The position numbers and the translations under genes are program-made. Source: Shewanella nanhaiensis (lineage in GTDB: Bacteria; Pseudomonadota; Gammaproteobacteria; Enterobacterales; Shewanellaceae). Taken from it: a stretch of 64,000 bases of DNA. Positions within the stretch are counted from its first letter, which is position 1; each line of letters starts with the position of its first letter. The notes under the pieces are model-generated. The model saw nothing but the letters and a program-made list of their open reading frames with translations. It made no database searches and had not been told where the DNA came from. The stretch covers positions 186,001 to 250,000 of the forward strand of contig NZ_JAHZST010000002.1 in NCBI RefSeq assembly GCF_019457885.1, in the 5' to 3' direction. Of this stretch, positions 19,070 through 28,762 are shown in pieces.

Positions 19070-19675
19070 ATGAATGTTAATTTTATCAACCCTTTTCTTG
19101 AGTCGTTAATTAACGTCATCTCTACCATGGCCAATATGCAGTTAACACCGGGTAAACCTGGATTAAAACAGGGGAACCTAGCTAAAGGAGATGTTTCAGG
19201 CCTTATTGGTATGGTAGGCCCACAGACAAAAGGCTCACTCTCTATCACCTTCGAGCTCAACCTTATTCTAGAGATCATGCAAAATATGCTGGGGGAGAAC
19301 CCAGGTATGATGAACGAGGAGATCACAGACCTTGTTGGCGAAATAACAAACATGGTAACAGGAGGCGCTAAAAATAAGCTAGGCGATAAAGGGTATGAAT
19401 TTGACATGGCTACCCCAGTTGTCGTATCGGGAATTGGCCACACCATCTCTCATAAAGCCAACGGTAAAAAAATTATCATGCCTTTTACCAGTCCACATGG
19501 CGCCGCTTATATCGAGATCTGTTTCGAAGATGTCAGTAAAGCACCAGAAGCAGCTTCAGCTGATGCAGAGTCAAATGAAGCCGAAAATGAGGAGACAGAA
19601 AGTGACACTAAAGCTGACGTTAGTGAAGCTGATAGTAAAGACAGTGCCAAAGATGAGGCCACTCCCGAATCTTAA
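19070..19675 (+). CDS. CheX-like chemotaxis phosphatase-family protein with acidic tail
   Basis: 201 residues from the second ATG (VNFINPFLESLINVIS); GGGGAT upstream fits this start better than the one seven codons earlier. Residues about 1-155 resemble CheX/CheC-type CheY-phosphate phosphatases, including the ExxN signature in DLVGEITNMV and a following GGAKNKL, typical of CheX. The last 45 or so residues are a low-complexity tail of Ala, Glu, Asp and Ser (SADAESNEAENEETESD), probably disordered. Not near other che genes. Catalysis is inferred from the motif only. Confidence 0.78.
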   Translation: MNVNFINPFLESLINVISTMANMQLTPGKPGLKQGNLAKGDVSGLIGMVGPQTKGSLSITFELNLILEIMQNMLGENPGMMNEEITDLVGEITNMVTGGAKNKLGDKGYEFDMATPVVVSGIGHTISHKANGKKIIMPFTSPHGAAYIEICFEDVSKAPEAASADAESNEAENEETESDTKADVSEADSKDSAKDEATPES

Positions 19676-19717
19676 TGACTCAATAAGAGGTGCCTCAGTA
19701 TTTAAAGAGGGAGTAAC

Positions 19718-21040
19718 TTAAAAGGGTTGATTAACCATAACCCAAAACTGGCTTTCCTCACCACTGTAAGCAAACTCAGTTCTCACCACCACACTTTCAA
19801 CTTCAAATCGAACCCCTGCCCCTAAAGTCCACTTCATATCTCGATGCAACTCATTGAAGCTAAACTTGTCACTCACCTGTCCAGTTTCTGCAAACACAAC
19901 CCACTGCCACCAAGGGACATTATATAGATTAAACACAGGTAAGCTTTGTAGTGGCTGCCACTTCGGCTGCATTCTATATTCTGCAGAATATAATACTGCA
20001 CTTCGCCCCACAAACTCATCACTGGAATAACCCCGCAGGCTATCGAAACCGCCTAAACTTACTCCAGCAAAAGAGGGAGGTCGATGATACTCACCGGATA
20101 TATGATCCCCATCATTCCAAGTTGGTGTATCAGCTAAATACAGGTTGAGAGCTAACGTTTGCTGCTCGAACCAGCTGCTATTTCCCAGCGAAAGAAAAGC
20201 ACTCTGCTCAAACTCCCAGGTTGTCCAGCTTTGGCGATCATTAGCGTTTCTCCCTGAGTCTCCACCAAAATCTCGGCTCAAGGTAAAACTGGTGCGACCG
20301 CCGCTATGGCTATTTTTACCATTGTCTCTGTTATCCCAATCCAGCTTTAATTTGAGCCCTTGTGCCTTGGTCGGAAGCTCATCAAACCCTGTTAAATCTT
20401 GGGTTTGAATAAAGGGGGTTAAGGTTATGCTCGATACACCTGACTCTCTAGGATCCCAGCTAATAGCTCCCCCTCTAGGAAGCAGGCTTCTAGCAGCCCC
20501 CTGTGAGCCTCTCCCCCATGGCAACACATACTTAAAATGTAACTTAGCGTAGGTTTCATCGCCGACAGTCACAACCTTATCTGTCGGCAGTCCTACATTA
20601 TGGTGTGGCTCTTCGCCATTAGGCACAAAGTAGATCCCTTGTTTATAGCTCGCTCTATAGTATTCAGCAGAAAATAGCCATCGATCTAAACTAGGCAGTT
20701 GATAGTTGTAGGCACCTAAGTATGTTAGCCAGCTGTCATTCTTACTGTAGAGACCAATTCCCAATAAAGAAGCTTGTGCCTGTCCGGCATGCTTAAGCAC
20801 CCCGGCACCACCTATGGTAGTGCTTAAGGTTTCAGTAGAAAAGATGAAAGGAACGGCTACAAAGTCCGCTTTATACTCTCTTTTCTCATCGTATTGTGAA
20901 GGGGGGTGCTCAATCTCGACAATAGAACCTAGCAAAGCATCAGAATTGGGGCTCTCTGACTCAGTAGCTTGAGAAGGCGACAAATTAAAGGCGCAATAAA
21001 GCGCCAATATCATTCGGTAATTTATTATTTTTTTCAGCAC
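19718..21040 (-). CDS. Omp85/BamA-type outer-membrane barrel lacking POTRA domains
   Basis: About 440 residues. I favour the GTG at 21040 (GGAAG just upstream), which gives a basic N-terminus and a signal peptide ending near SQA; a GTG three codons earlier is possible. The C-terminal half is the bacterial surface-antigen barrel: GGRTSFTLSRDFGG, FAGVSLGGFDSLRGYSSDEF (the Omp85 loop-6 RGY motif is clear) and AVLYSAEYRM, with a terminal Phe. There is no room for POTRA repeats, unlike BamA or TamA. Function unknown; possibly lipid or protein insertion or surface display. Confidence 0.72.
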   Translation of the reverse strand: MLKKIINYRMILALYCAFNLSPSQATESESPNSDALLGSIVEIEHPPSQYDEKREYKADFVAVPFIFSTETLSTTIGGAGVLKHAGQAQASLLGIGLYSKNDSWLTYLGAYNYQLPSLDRWLFSAEYYRASYKQGIYFVPNGEEPHHNVGLPTDKVVTVGDETYAKLHFKYVLPWGRGSQGAARSLLPRGGAISWDPRESGVSSITLTPFIQTQDLTGFDELPTKAQGLKLKLDWDNRDNGKNSHSGGRTSFTLSRDFGGDSGRNANDRQSWTTWEFEQSAFLSLGNSSWFEQQTLALNLYLADTPTWNDGDHISGEYHRPPSFAGVSLGGFDSLRGYSSDEFVGRSAVLYSAEYRMQPKWQPLQSLPVFNLYNVPWWQWVVFAETGQVSDKFSFNELHRDMKWTLGAGVRFEVESVVVRTEFAYSGEESQFWVMVNQPF

Positions 21041-21130
21041 AACTTCCACTCAATAATAGGTAATAGACCTATAAAATTGATACGACTAAGAAGATAGGTA
21101 TGTCTAAATAAACGACTTATTTGTATTTTG

Positions 21131-22207
21131 CTAGTCTAAGCAAACAGCTACTCTAGGAGTGAGCTTAGTGACCAACTCATAGGCAATCGTGCCAATATGT
21201 TCAGCCACCTCTTCAACGGGTAACTCTCTTCCCCACAAAACGACATCATCGCCAATACTATCCGTAGCATCGATACCAAGGTCCACCGTCAACATATCCA
21301 TAGAGACTCGTCCCACGACAGGAACACGGCGGCCATTAACCCAAACAGGAGTACCTTCTGGTGCATTGCGGGGATAACCGTCACCATAGCCGATTGCGAC
21401 GACCCCCAATCGAGTATCGGCTTCTGCATGCCAAAAACAGCCATAACCAACAGGTTGACCCGCTTTATGTTCTCTAACTGCAATGAGCTGAGACACAAGC
21501 TTCATGGCAGGTTCTAAACCATGATTACGTCCAAGATCCCCAATTACGGGAGAAACACCATAAAGTGCAATACCGGGCCTTATCCAATCAGCTTGGCTAT
21601 CAGGCCAATATAGAGTCCCGGCAGAGTTTGCCAGTGTACGGTAACCTTGTGAATTTTTTGTCAACGCCTCAAAAACCTGTAACTGCTCCTGTGTCATCGG
21701 ATTATCAGGTTCATCGGCGCAGGCAAAATGAGACATAATATTGATAGGTTTGGCCACTTGAGGACACGCTTCAAGGCGGGCATAGACCTGCGCAAACTGC
21801 TCAGGCGTAAAGCCAAGCCTGTGCATACCAGAATCTAACTTTAACCATACCGTGACAGGTTTAGAGAGGGGAGCATTTTCCAACATCTCCAGCTGCACTT
21901 CGTTATGGATAACGGTATCGATACCGTGCTCAACCAAGGTAGTGAGATCCACCTGCCTGAAAAAACCTTCCAGCAAAACAAGTTTAGCCTTCACACCACC
22001 CGCTCTTAACGCTAGCGCTTCCTCTAGGCGAGCAAGGCCGAAACCATCAGCCTCGGTAAGGCAGCTAGCGACATTGAGTAAACCATGGCCATAACCATTC
22101 GCTTTCACCACCGCCATAACACTGCTATTGGGCGCAATTTGCCGAAGGCGCGATAAATTATTTTTTAATGCTTGCGCACTGATCTCTGCACGGGGAAAGG
22201 GTTTCAA
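21131..22207 (-). CDS. alr: Alanine racemase
   Basis: PLP-dependent enzyme supplying D-alanine for peptidoglycan, 358 residues. The PLP lysine lies in [12 protein letters not shown] near the N-terminus, and the catalytic tyrosine region is [20 protein letters not shown] ([19 protein letters not shown]). [11 protein letters not shown] is also typical. The start is TTG: AAGG lies eight bases upstream and no in-frame ATG exists near the family start. It follows dnaB after nine bases, the same dnaB-alr order as in many gammaproteobacteria. Confidence 0.95.
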   Translation of the reverse strand: MKPFPRAEISAQALKNNLSRLRQIAPNSSVMAVVKANGYGHGLLNVASCLTEADGFGLARLEEALALRAGGVKAKLVLLEGFFRQVDLTTLVEHGIDTVIHNEVQLEMLENAPLSKPVTVWLKLDSGMHRLGFTPEQFAQVYARLEACPQVAKPINIMSHFACADEPDNPMTQEQLQVFEALTKNSQGYRTLANSAGTLYWPDSQADWIRPGIALYGVSPVIGDLGRNHGLEPAMKLVSQLIAVREHKAGQPVGYGCFWHAEADTRLGVVAIGYGDGYPRNAPEGTPVWVNGRRVPVVGRVSMDMLTVDLGIDATDSIGDDVVLWGRELPVEEVAEHIGTIAYELVTKLTPRVAVCLD

Positions 22208-22216
22208 GCCATAACC

Positions 22217-23623
22217 TTAATCTTCTTCAAACTGCGGACCTGCATAATTGTCAAAACGAGAAAACTGACCTTGGAAAGTTAAAGGTACGCGGCCAATAGG
22301 GCCATTACGTTGCTTACCAATAATAATCTCAGCAACACCTTTATGTTCAGAATCATCATTATAAACCTCATCACGATAGATAAACATGATGAGGTCGGCA
22401 TCTTGCTCAATCGCTCCAGATTCACGAAGATCCGAGTTTACTGGGCGTTTATCCGCACGTTGCTCCAATGAGCGGTTAAGCTGAGACAGTGCAATGACTG
22501 GGATCTCCAGCTCCTTAGCAAGCGCCTTAAGCGAGCGGGAGATCTCGGAGATCTCTAAGGTACGGTTGTCTTTTAACGCGGGAACCTGCATCAACTGAAG
22601 GTAATCGATCATGATCATAGACAAACCACCATATTCACGGGCAATTCGCCTAGCACGACTTCGGACTTCCGTCGGGGTTAAACCTGAGCCATCATCGATA
22701 TACATCTTGCCCTGTTCCAGCATGATCCCCATGGTGGATGATACTCGCGCCCAATCATCATCATCGAGCTGACCAGTACGAATTTTAGTTTGGTCGACTC
22801 GGCCCAATGAGGCCAACATACGCATCATGATCTGTTCTGAAGGCATCTCCAGACTGAAAATAAGCACAGGTTTGTCTTCATTAAGAGCTGCGGCTTCACA
22901 CAGGTTCATCGCAAAGGTGGTTTTACCCATAGATGGACGAGCAGCCACAATAATCAAGTCACCAGATTGGAAACCCGCTGTCATCTTATCGAGATCATTG
23001 AAGCCGCTGGAAACCCCTGTAACACCACCAGTTGGGTTGTTATAGAGTTCTTCAATCTTATCCACTGTCTTTTCGAGGATCACCTTGATCCCTTCGGGAC
23101 CTTCATTGGCATTGGCACGAGATTCGGCAATCTTAAAGACTTTGGTTTCGGCAAGGTCGAGCAGTTCACTTGAATTACGCCCCTCCGGGTTAAAACCCGC
23201 ATCGGCTATTTCATTGGCAACCTTAATCATGTCGCGAACCACCGCTCGCTCACGAACAATGTCACCGTAGGAGAGAATGTTGCCCGCACTTGGCGTGTTC
23301 TTAGCAATCTCACCTAAATAAGCGAAACCGCCTGCCTCTTCAAGTTGATCTTCAACCTCTAACTGCTCAGAAACGGTGATCAAATCCAAAGGTTGACCAG
23401 CAGCAATCAAGGCTTCCATCGCATTGAAGATCATTCGATGAGAGCGTGAATAGAAATCTTCCGCCACAACCGCTTCGGCCACTCGATCCCAGGCATCGGA
23501 ATCGAGCATGAGTCCACCCAGTACAGACTGCTCCGCTTCTAATGAATGCGGCGGCATTTTGAGTGCATCCATCTGGATATCTCTAGGCTTCTTTTTGGCC
23601 TTGAAGGCACCTTGTTGTGACAT
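22217..23623 (-). CDS. dnaB: Replicative DNA helicase
   Basis: Hexameric 5'-3' helicase of the replisome, 468 residues. The N-terminal DnaG/DnaC-interacting domain starts at MPPHSLEAEQSVLGGLML. The RecA-like motor has Walker A ARPSMGKTTFAMN, Walker B MIMIDYLQLM, and the DnaB motifs SQLNRSLE and DLRESGAIEQDADLI. No intein is present. It is co-transcribed with alr. Confidence 0.97.
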   Translation of the reverse strand: MSQQGAFKAKKKPRDIQMDALKMPPHSLEAEQSVLGGLMLDSDAWDRVAEAVVAEDFYSRSHRMIFNAMEALIAAGQPLDLITVSEQLEVEDQLEEAGGFAYLGEIAKNTPSAGNILSYGDIVRERAVVRDMIKVANEIADAGFNPEGRNSSELLDLAETKVFKIAESRANANEGPEGIKVILEKTVDKIEELYNNPTGGVTGVSSGFNDLDKMTAGFQSGDLIIVAARPSMGKTTFAMNLCEAAALNEDKPVLIFSLEMPSEQIMMRMLASLGRVDQTKIRTGQLDDDDWARVSSTMGIMLEQGKMYIDDGSGLTPTEVRSRARRIAREYGGLSMIMIDYLQLMQVPALKDNRTLEISEISRSLKALAKELEIPVIALSQLNRSLEQRADKRPVNSDLRESGAIEQDADLIMFIYRDEVYNDDSEHKGVAEIIIGKQRNGPIGRVPLTFQGQFSRFDNYAGPQFEED

Positions 23624-23729
23624 TTAATCTCCAAATTCCCAACGGTTAAGCAAAATATGGTATAAAACTGAGTCAAGCAAAAGGAACCTTATGTTCCCAT
23701 CCATACAACAACTAAAACAAGGAAAGAAC

Positions 23730-25949
23730 ATGCGCAATGCATTGATCTCAGCACTCTTGCTGTCATCTGGTGTCGTATTGGCATCGAGTGACGCATCCGC
23801 GGATGAGGGCCAGTGGCAACCTTATCAGATGCCATCCATCGCCGATAAACTCAGTGAGCGTGGCATTAAGATCCCAGCTAAGCAGCTTGCCGATCTTACT
23901 CAATACCCGATGAACGCAGTTGTCGGACTCGGGTATTGTACCGCCAGTTTCGTATCACCCCAAGGCTTAGTTGTCACAAACCATCACTGTGCATATCGCG
24001 CTATCCAATATAACAGCAAAAAAGAACATAATTACATCGCTAATGGCTTTTTAGCCAAGGGTAAAGAGCAGGAGCCAAGTGCAGGCCCTAACGAGCGCCT
24101 CTACATTACCGAAGCGGTAACCGATGTATCAGCACAGATAACCCAAGGATTAAGCCAAGCTCCCTTAATTCGATATGAAGAGATCCAATCTAAACGTAAA
24201 GCACTCATTAAAGAGTGTGAGAGCGATGAAAACTACCGCTGCTCGGTTCGCAGCTTTCATAGCGGACTCGAATATTATCTCATCAAGCAGCTAATCATTC
24301 GAGATGTTCGCCTCGTCTATGCGCCGCCAAACAGTGTGGGGGCTTTTGGCGGAGATATCGACAACTATGAGTACCCCCGCCACTCTGGCGATTTTACCTT
24401 CCTTCGTGCTTATGTTGGTAAAGATGGCAAGCCTGCCGCCTACTCAACAGAGAATGTGCCCTTCACACCTAAAAGCTACCTTAAGATTAATGCCGATGGC
24501 GTTAAAGCGGGTGACGGCGTATTTGTTGCAGGCTATCCCGGTTCTACCAGCCGTTACCGCTTAACCAGTGAACTTAAATTTGCCAGTGACTGGCTCTATC
24601 CAACATCGGCCGAGCGCTATCAATTACGAATAGACACCATCAAGGCGATGGGTGAGGCAGACAGTGATATCGCCATAAAATATGCGGGCACTTTGGCGTC
24701 AATGGCCAACCGCATGAAGAAATATAATGGTTTGCTAGATGGATTCAAAGCCACCGATATCATAGGCATTAAACAGAGCCGTGAAGATGACTTTCTAACT
24801 TGGCTCGCTGGCGATAGCACCTATCAGTCATACCGCACTCAATTCGATCAACTTGAAACTCTATTAGAGAGAAAACGTGTCGGCATGCAAAGCCGTCACT
24901 ACTTCAACAATGCCCAATCGAGTGATCTACTTAATGCAGCCAATAAACTGTATCGCTTAGCAAAAGAGAGGAGTAAGCCCGATAGCGAACGTGAAGAGGG
25001 CTATCAAGAGCGCGATATGAAGATGTTCAAAGCGCGCCTAAAGCGCATCGACTCCAGCTTTGATGTCTCTGTTGATAAAACACTTTGGCAGCAAGACTTA
25101 GAAGCTTATATGGCCCAAGAGCACCGTGTTGCCGCCTTAGATAAGATGCTCAATGAGGAGGGAAGCTCAAGTCTATCCGATAGACTCGATGGCCTCTACG
25201 CCCTTACCTCTTTAACAAACCAAGAGAAACGTCTGGCTTGGGTAGATGCCGATGCCAACGCATTTGAAACCAGCTCAGATCCTTTTATCAGACTCGCGGT
25301 CACACTCTACCAAACCAATATGGCTCAAGAGAAAGAGAACAAGACACTTCTGGGTGAACTTTCTCAAGCCAGACCTGATTTTATGAAAGCCATTATCGCC
25401 TATAACACAGCCAAAGGTTGGCCTGTTTATCCAGATGCTAACGGCACCCTGCGTATCACCTACGGCATGGTCGATGGTTATCAATCACGTGATGCTCTCT
25501 ATAAGCAACCATTCACCCGACTCGAAGGGATCGCTGCCAAGCATACAGGTATTGAACCCTTCAATGCGCCTAAGAAGGTGTTAGATGCCATTAAAGAGCA
25601 GCGTTACGGAAGCCATAAGGTCGCCTCAGTCATTGAAGACCCAAGCAGCTGGCTCTGTAAACTCTTCTCATGCCTTGATAAGCCTGAAGAGTTCAACTCA
25701 GTGCCAGTCAACTTCCTCTCCAGTGTCGATACCACAGGTGGCAACTCAGGCTCCCCCGTATTTAATGGAAAAGGTGAACTGGTAGGACTTAACTTCGACT
25801 CTACCTATGAGGCGATCACCAAGGACTGGTTCTTCAACCCAATTATTACACGGGCTGTCCACGTCGATATTCGCTACATCCTCTGGATGATGGATGAAGT
25901 CGACCATGCTGATAATCTGATTGAAGAGTTGGAGCTAGTCAGGAATTAA
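23730..25949 (+). CDS. S46-family dipeptidyl-peptidase (DPP7/DPP11 type)
   Basis: 739 residues from the ATG preceded by AAGGAAAG, with a signal peptide (about 1-24). Periplasmic serine exopeptidase of chymotrypsin-like fold that removes N-terminal dipeptides. The catalytic His is in VVTNHHCAY (about 85) and the Ser in TGGNSGSPVFN; GAFGGDIDNYEYPRHSGDF is a family hallmark. The specificity position after NFD in LVGLNFDSTYE is Ser; Gly here marks DPP7 and Arg or Ser marks DPP11 (Asp/Glu at P1) as I recall from published work, so an acidic-residue-specific DPP11 is inferred. It suits peptide and protein use as carbon source. Confidence 0.9.
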   Translation: MRNALISALLLSSGVVLASSDASADEGQWQPYQMPSIADKLSERGIKIPAKQLADLTQYPMNAVVGLGYCTASFVSPQGLVVTNHHCAYRAIQYNSKKEHNYIANGFLAKGKEQEPSAGPNERLYITEAVTDVSAQITQGLSQAPLIRYEEIQSKRKALIKECESDENYRCSVRSFHSGLEYYLIKQLIIRDVRLVYAPPNSVGAFGGDIDNYEYPRHSGDFTFLRAYVGKDGKPAAYSTENVPFTPKSYLKINADGVKAGDGVFVAGYPGSTSRYRLTSELKFASDWLYPTSAERYQLRIDTIKAMGEADSDIAIKYAGTLASMANRMKKYNGLLDGFKATDIIGIKQSREDDFLTWLAGDSTYQSYRTQFDQLETLLERKRVGMQSRHYFNNAQSSDLLNAANKLYRLAKERSKPDSEREEGYQERDMKMFKARLKRIDSSFDVSVDKTLWQQDLEAYMAQEHRVAALDKMLNEEGSSSLSDRLDGLYALTSLTNQEKRLAWVDADANAFETSSDPFIRLAVTLYQTNMAQEKENKTLLGELSQARPDFMKAIIAYNTAKGWPVYPDANGTLRITYGMVDGYQSRDALYKQPFTRLEGIAAKHTGIEPFNAPKKVLDAIKEQRYGSHKVASVIEDPSSWLCKLFSCLDKPEEFNSVPVNFLSSVDTTGGNSGSPVFNGKGELVGLNFDSTYEAITKDWFFNPIITRAVHVDIRYILWMMDEVDHADNLIEELELVRN

Positions 25950-26010
25950 GTTTGAAAAGAGCTAAGGTCTAGATCTTAGGCCCTGGCTCCTACTGCATAG
26001 CTGCGAGAAC

Positions 26011-26063
26011 GCCACTACGTGGCTACTAGAGCTCTGCCCTTCGAGATCGCTGACTACGTCAGC
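26011..26063. repeat. Tandem palindromic (REP-like) repeat
   Basis: Two adjacent hairpins with the same TAC centre: GCCAC-TAC-GTGGC (26011-26023) and GCTGAC-TAC-GTCAGC (26049-26063), each followed by a similar CTACTAGA/TGCTAGA segment. This duplicated palindromic layout is typical of REP or BIME elements. It lies between the S46 peptidase and rplI. Confidence 0.55.
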
Positions 26064-26130
26064 TGCTAGACAAAGCAAAGAAAGCTGCGAGTATCAAATT
26101 AATGCTCGTAACTCAGTTTACTACAGACAT

Positions 26131-26165
26131 AAAAAAACACCGCCTAATTAGATTAGTGCGGTGTT
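26131..26165 (-). terminator. Terminator of the rpsF-rplI operon
   Basis: Stem AACACCGC / GCGGTGTT with a 14-base loop and, on the minus strand, seven T residues after the stem. A TTCTCTTTT run on the plus side might let it also end the peptidase transcript. Confidence 0.8.
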
Positions 26166-26221
26166 CTCTTTTAAAGCTTCGTCTCAACGCCTAAGCATTA
26201 ACACTCGGCTTTAAACTAATA

Positions 26222-26674
26222 TTAGTCTTCTGCAACAACAGAAAGCTTAACAATAGCTTTAACTTCAGTGTGAACCTGAACTTCAACTTCGAATTCACCA
26301 GTAGTACGTAAAGCACCTAGTGGAAGACGAACTTCGCTCTTAGCAAGTTCAACACCAGCAGCTGTAACTGCATCAGCGATATCACGGTTACCAATTGAAC
26401 CGAATAGCTTGCCTTCGTCACCAGCTTTAGAAGCGATAACAACAGACTCAAGTGCGTTGATTTTATCAGCGCGCTCAGTAGCAACCGCTAGATCAGCAGC
26501 TAACTTAGCTTCTAGTTCAGCACGACGTGCTTCAAAAACTTCAGTGTTAGCAGCATTAGCAACAACAGCCTTACCTTGTGGCAGAAGGAAGTTACGTGCG
26601 TAACCAGCTTTAACTGCAACTTGGTCACCTAGATTTCCTAGGTTAGCGATTTTATCAAGTAAAATAACGTTCAT
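26222..26674 (-). CDS. rplI: 50S ribosomal protein L9
   Basis: 150 residues with the classic L9 start [30 protein letters not shown] binding 23S rRNA, a long connecting helix and a C-terminal domain ([14 protein letters not shown]). Last gene of rpsF-priB-rpsR-rplI; 26 bases separate it from rpsR. Confidence 0.98.
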   Translation of the reverse strand: MNVILLDKIANLGNLGDQVAVKAGYARNFLLPQGKAVVANAANTEVFEARRAELEAKLAADLAVATERADKINALESVVIASKAGDEGKLFGSIGNRDIADAVTAAGVELAKSEVRLPLGALRTTGEFEVEVQVHTEVKAIVKLSVVAED

Positions 26675-26700
26675 TATTAATTCCTCTAAATTGTTGCGTA

Positions 26701-27245
<545 letters not shown>

Positions 27246-27253
27246 AAAAAAAC

Positions 27254-27673
27254 TTACTCAGCTGTTTTTTCAGCGGCTTCTGTAACTTCTTCAGTTGCTT
27301 CAGCTGGCGCACTACGACGCTCGCCTTCGCTAGCACGGCGTGAATCACGCTCGTCTTTAGCTTTAGCCATTGGAGATGCTTCAGTGATAGCAGCTTTAGT
27401 ACGCATAACCATGTTACGCAGTACAGCGTCGTTGAAACGGAAAGCTGTCTCAAGTTCTTCAACCGACTCAGCAGTTGCTTCTACGTTCATAAGAACATAG
27501 TGAGCTTTATGCAGTTCGATTATTGGGTAAGCCAGTTGACGACGGCCCCAATCTTCTAAACGATGGATTTGACCGCCAGCTTGGGTAAGAATACCCGTGT
27601 AACGCTCAATCATGCCAGGTACTTGTTCACTCTGATCAGGGTGAACCAAAAATACGATCTCATAATGACGCAT
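27254..27673 (-). CDS. rpsF: 30S ribosomal protein S6
   Basis: 139 residues from [18 protein letters not shown]; the longer open frame runs through the regulatory leader and is not used. The RNA-binding core ends near residue 100. An acidic/Ala-rich C-terminal tail ([16 protein letters not shown]) is the region that receives added glutamates by RimK in E. coli, although here it does not end in a Glu-Glu pair in the same way. AAGGAG sits seven bases before the ATG and is paired in the predicted leader structure. Confidence 0.97.
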
Positions 27674-27680
27674 TTTTTGC

Positions 27681-27736
27681 TCCTTACGGTTATCTAGCCT
27701 CGTTGTTGGCTCAGTCAGACCAAATAGAGGCAAGGA
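27681..27736 (-). ncRNA. S6:S18 ribosomal-protein leader motif
   Basis: The rpsF leader can fold as TCCTT-GCCTC ... GAGGC-(TAGATAACCGT)-AAGGA: two perfect stems split by an 11-base bulge on the 3' side that contains CCG, with a further TTGG/CCAA apical stem. This is the shape described for the S6:S18-binding autoregulatory motif, with CCG in the 3' bulge. The outer stem buries the AAGGA ribosome site of rpsF, explaining how binding would shut off translation. Confidence 0.75.
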
Positions 27737-27906
27737 ACTAATTAAAGTGACTGATTTAAGCCGCGGAATGATACATAAGAAACCAAACCAACTCAAGCTA
27801 AATCGTTTAGATAATCACTTTACCCATAAGCGGCATTGTAGGTATGATGTTGGCTTGCCAAAATAGATCCTCACCACATTAAAAAACAATAGTAAGAATA
27901 AGAATA

Positions 27907-28656
27907 ATGTTTAGAGCTATCGCAGTACTATTTTTAACTTTCCCCATGACAGCTTGGGCCTTAGTACCACCTGATTATCAAGAGCCGCCAAGCGACTTCA
28001 CCGCTGAGATTGAAGCTGGCTTTCAGCTCAATACAGGTAACACAGATTCGAGCAGCTTTAACGGTCGAACTAAACTGGTTTATGACACTAAGCAAACTAA
28101 GCAGGAAGCGACCTTTAAAGCGTACTTCGCCTCAGATGATGAGAAGACCACATCCGAGAAGTACGATATTCAGCTACAGTCTAACTACAAGTTACAGAGT
28201 GACTGGGGCGGCTATGTTTTTGGCCGAGGTGACTTCACCTCTGACAGATTTGGTAGTTACACTCAAATATCCACGGTATCGACCGGTTACGGTTTCGATG
28301 CCATTTCAGATATCGATACTAAGCTCAGCTTAGAGATAGGCCCAGGTTATCGATATAATATGCCCATAGAAACAGAAGCTGAGCCAGATCCTGAAGCCAA
28401 TGCCGATGTGATCATACGTACCGCAATAAAGTTCGAGCAGAAACTACAGGAGTACACTAGTTTAAATGCCGATCTAACCGCCGAAGCTGGTGAAGACAAC
28501 AGCACGTTAACTCTCGATATGAACTACAAGAATACGCTTTTCCAAGACTGGGCATTTAAGATAGGCGTTAACGTCAAGTACACTGATGTAGTGCCAGAAG
28601 GCACTAAGCAGACAGATACCATCACCACATTTAACTTACTCTACACCTTCCAGTAG
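27907..28656 (+). CDS. DUF481 outer-membrane beta-barrel protein
   Basis: 249 residues with a signal peptide (about 1-18, ending TAWA). The DUF481 (YdiY-like) pattern is visible: FTAEIEAGFQLNTGNTDSSSFNGRTKLVYD, alternating strands and a C-terminal aromatic strand (FNLLYTFQ). Predicted salt- or acid-induced outer-membrane barrel family in E. coli; role here unknown. It is divergent from rpsF and followed by a strong terminator. Confidence 0.82.
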   Translation: MFRAIAVLFLTFPMTAWALVPPDYQEPPSDFTAEIEAGFQLNTGNTDSSSFNGRTKLVYDTKQTKQEATFKAYFASDDEKTTSEKYDIQLQSNYKLQSDWGGYVFGRGDFTSDRFGSYTQISTVSTGYGFDAISDIDTKLSLEIGPGYRYNMPIETEAEPDPEANADVIIRTAIKFEQKLQEYTSLNADLTAEAGEDNSTLTLDMNYKNTLFQDWAFKIGVNVKYTDVVPEGTKQTDTITTFNLLYTFQ

Positions 28657-28678
28657 GCTGTAAAAAAACTAAATAAAA

Positions 28679-28710
28679 AATGCCATTAGATAATGAAATC
28701 TAATGGCATT
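28679..28710. terminator. Bidirectional terminator between the DUF481 and SPFH genes
   Basis: Perfect 13-base stem AATGCCATTAGAT / ATCTAATGGCATT with loop AATGAA or so, preceded by AAATAAAA and followed by ATTATT. Confidence 0.75.
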
Positions 28711-28762
28711 ATTATCCAGTAAAACAAACTAATCAGCCTTTTAATTCGGCCAAATCAAGTCA

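Noticed and set aside
27674..27796. 41-codon N-terminal extension of S6
   Set aside because: It coincides with the S6:S18 leader structure and is absent from the S6 family; the AAGGAG before MRHYEIVF sets the start.
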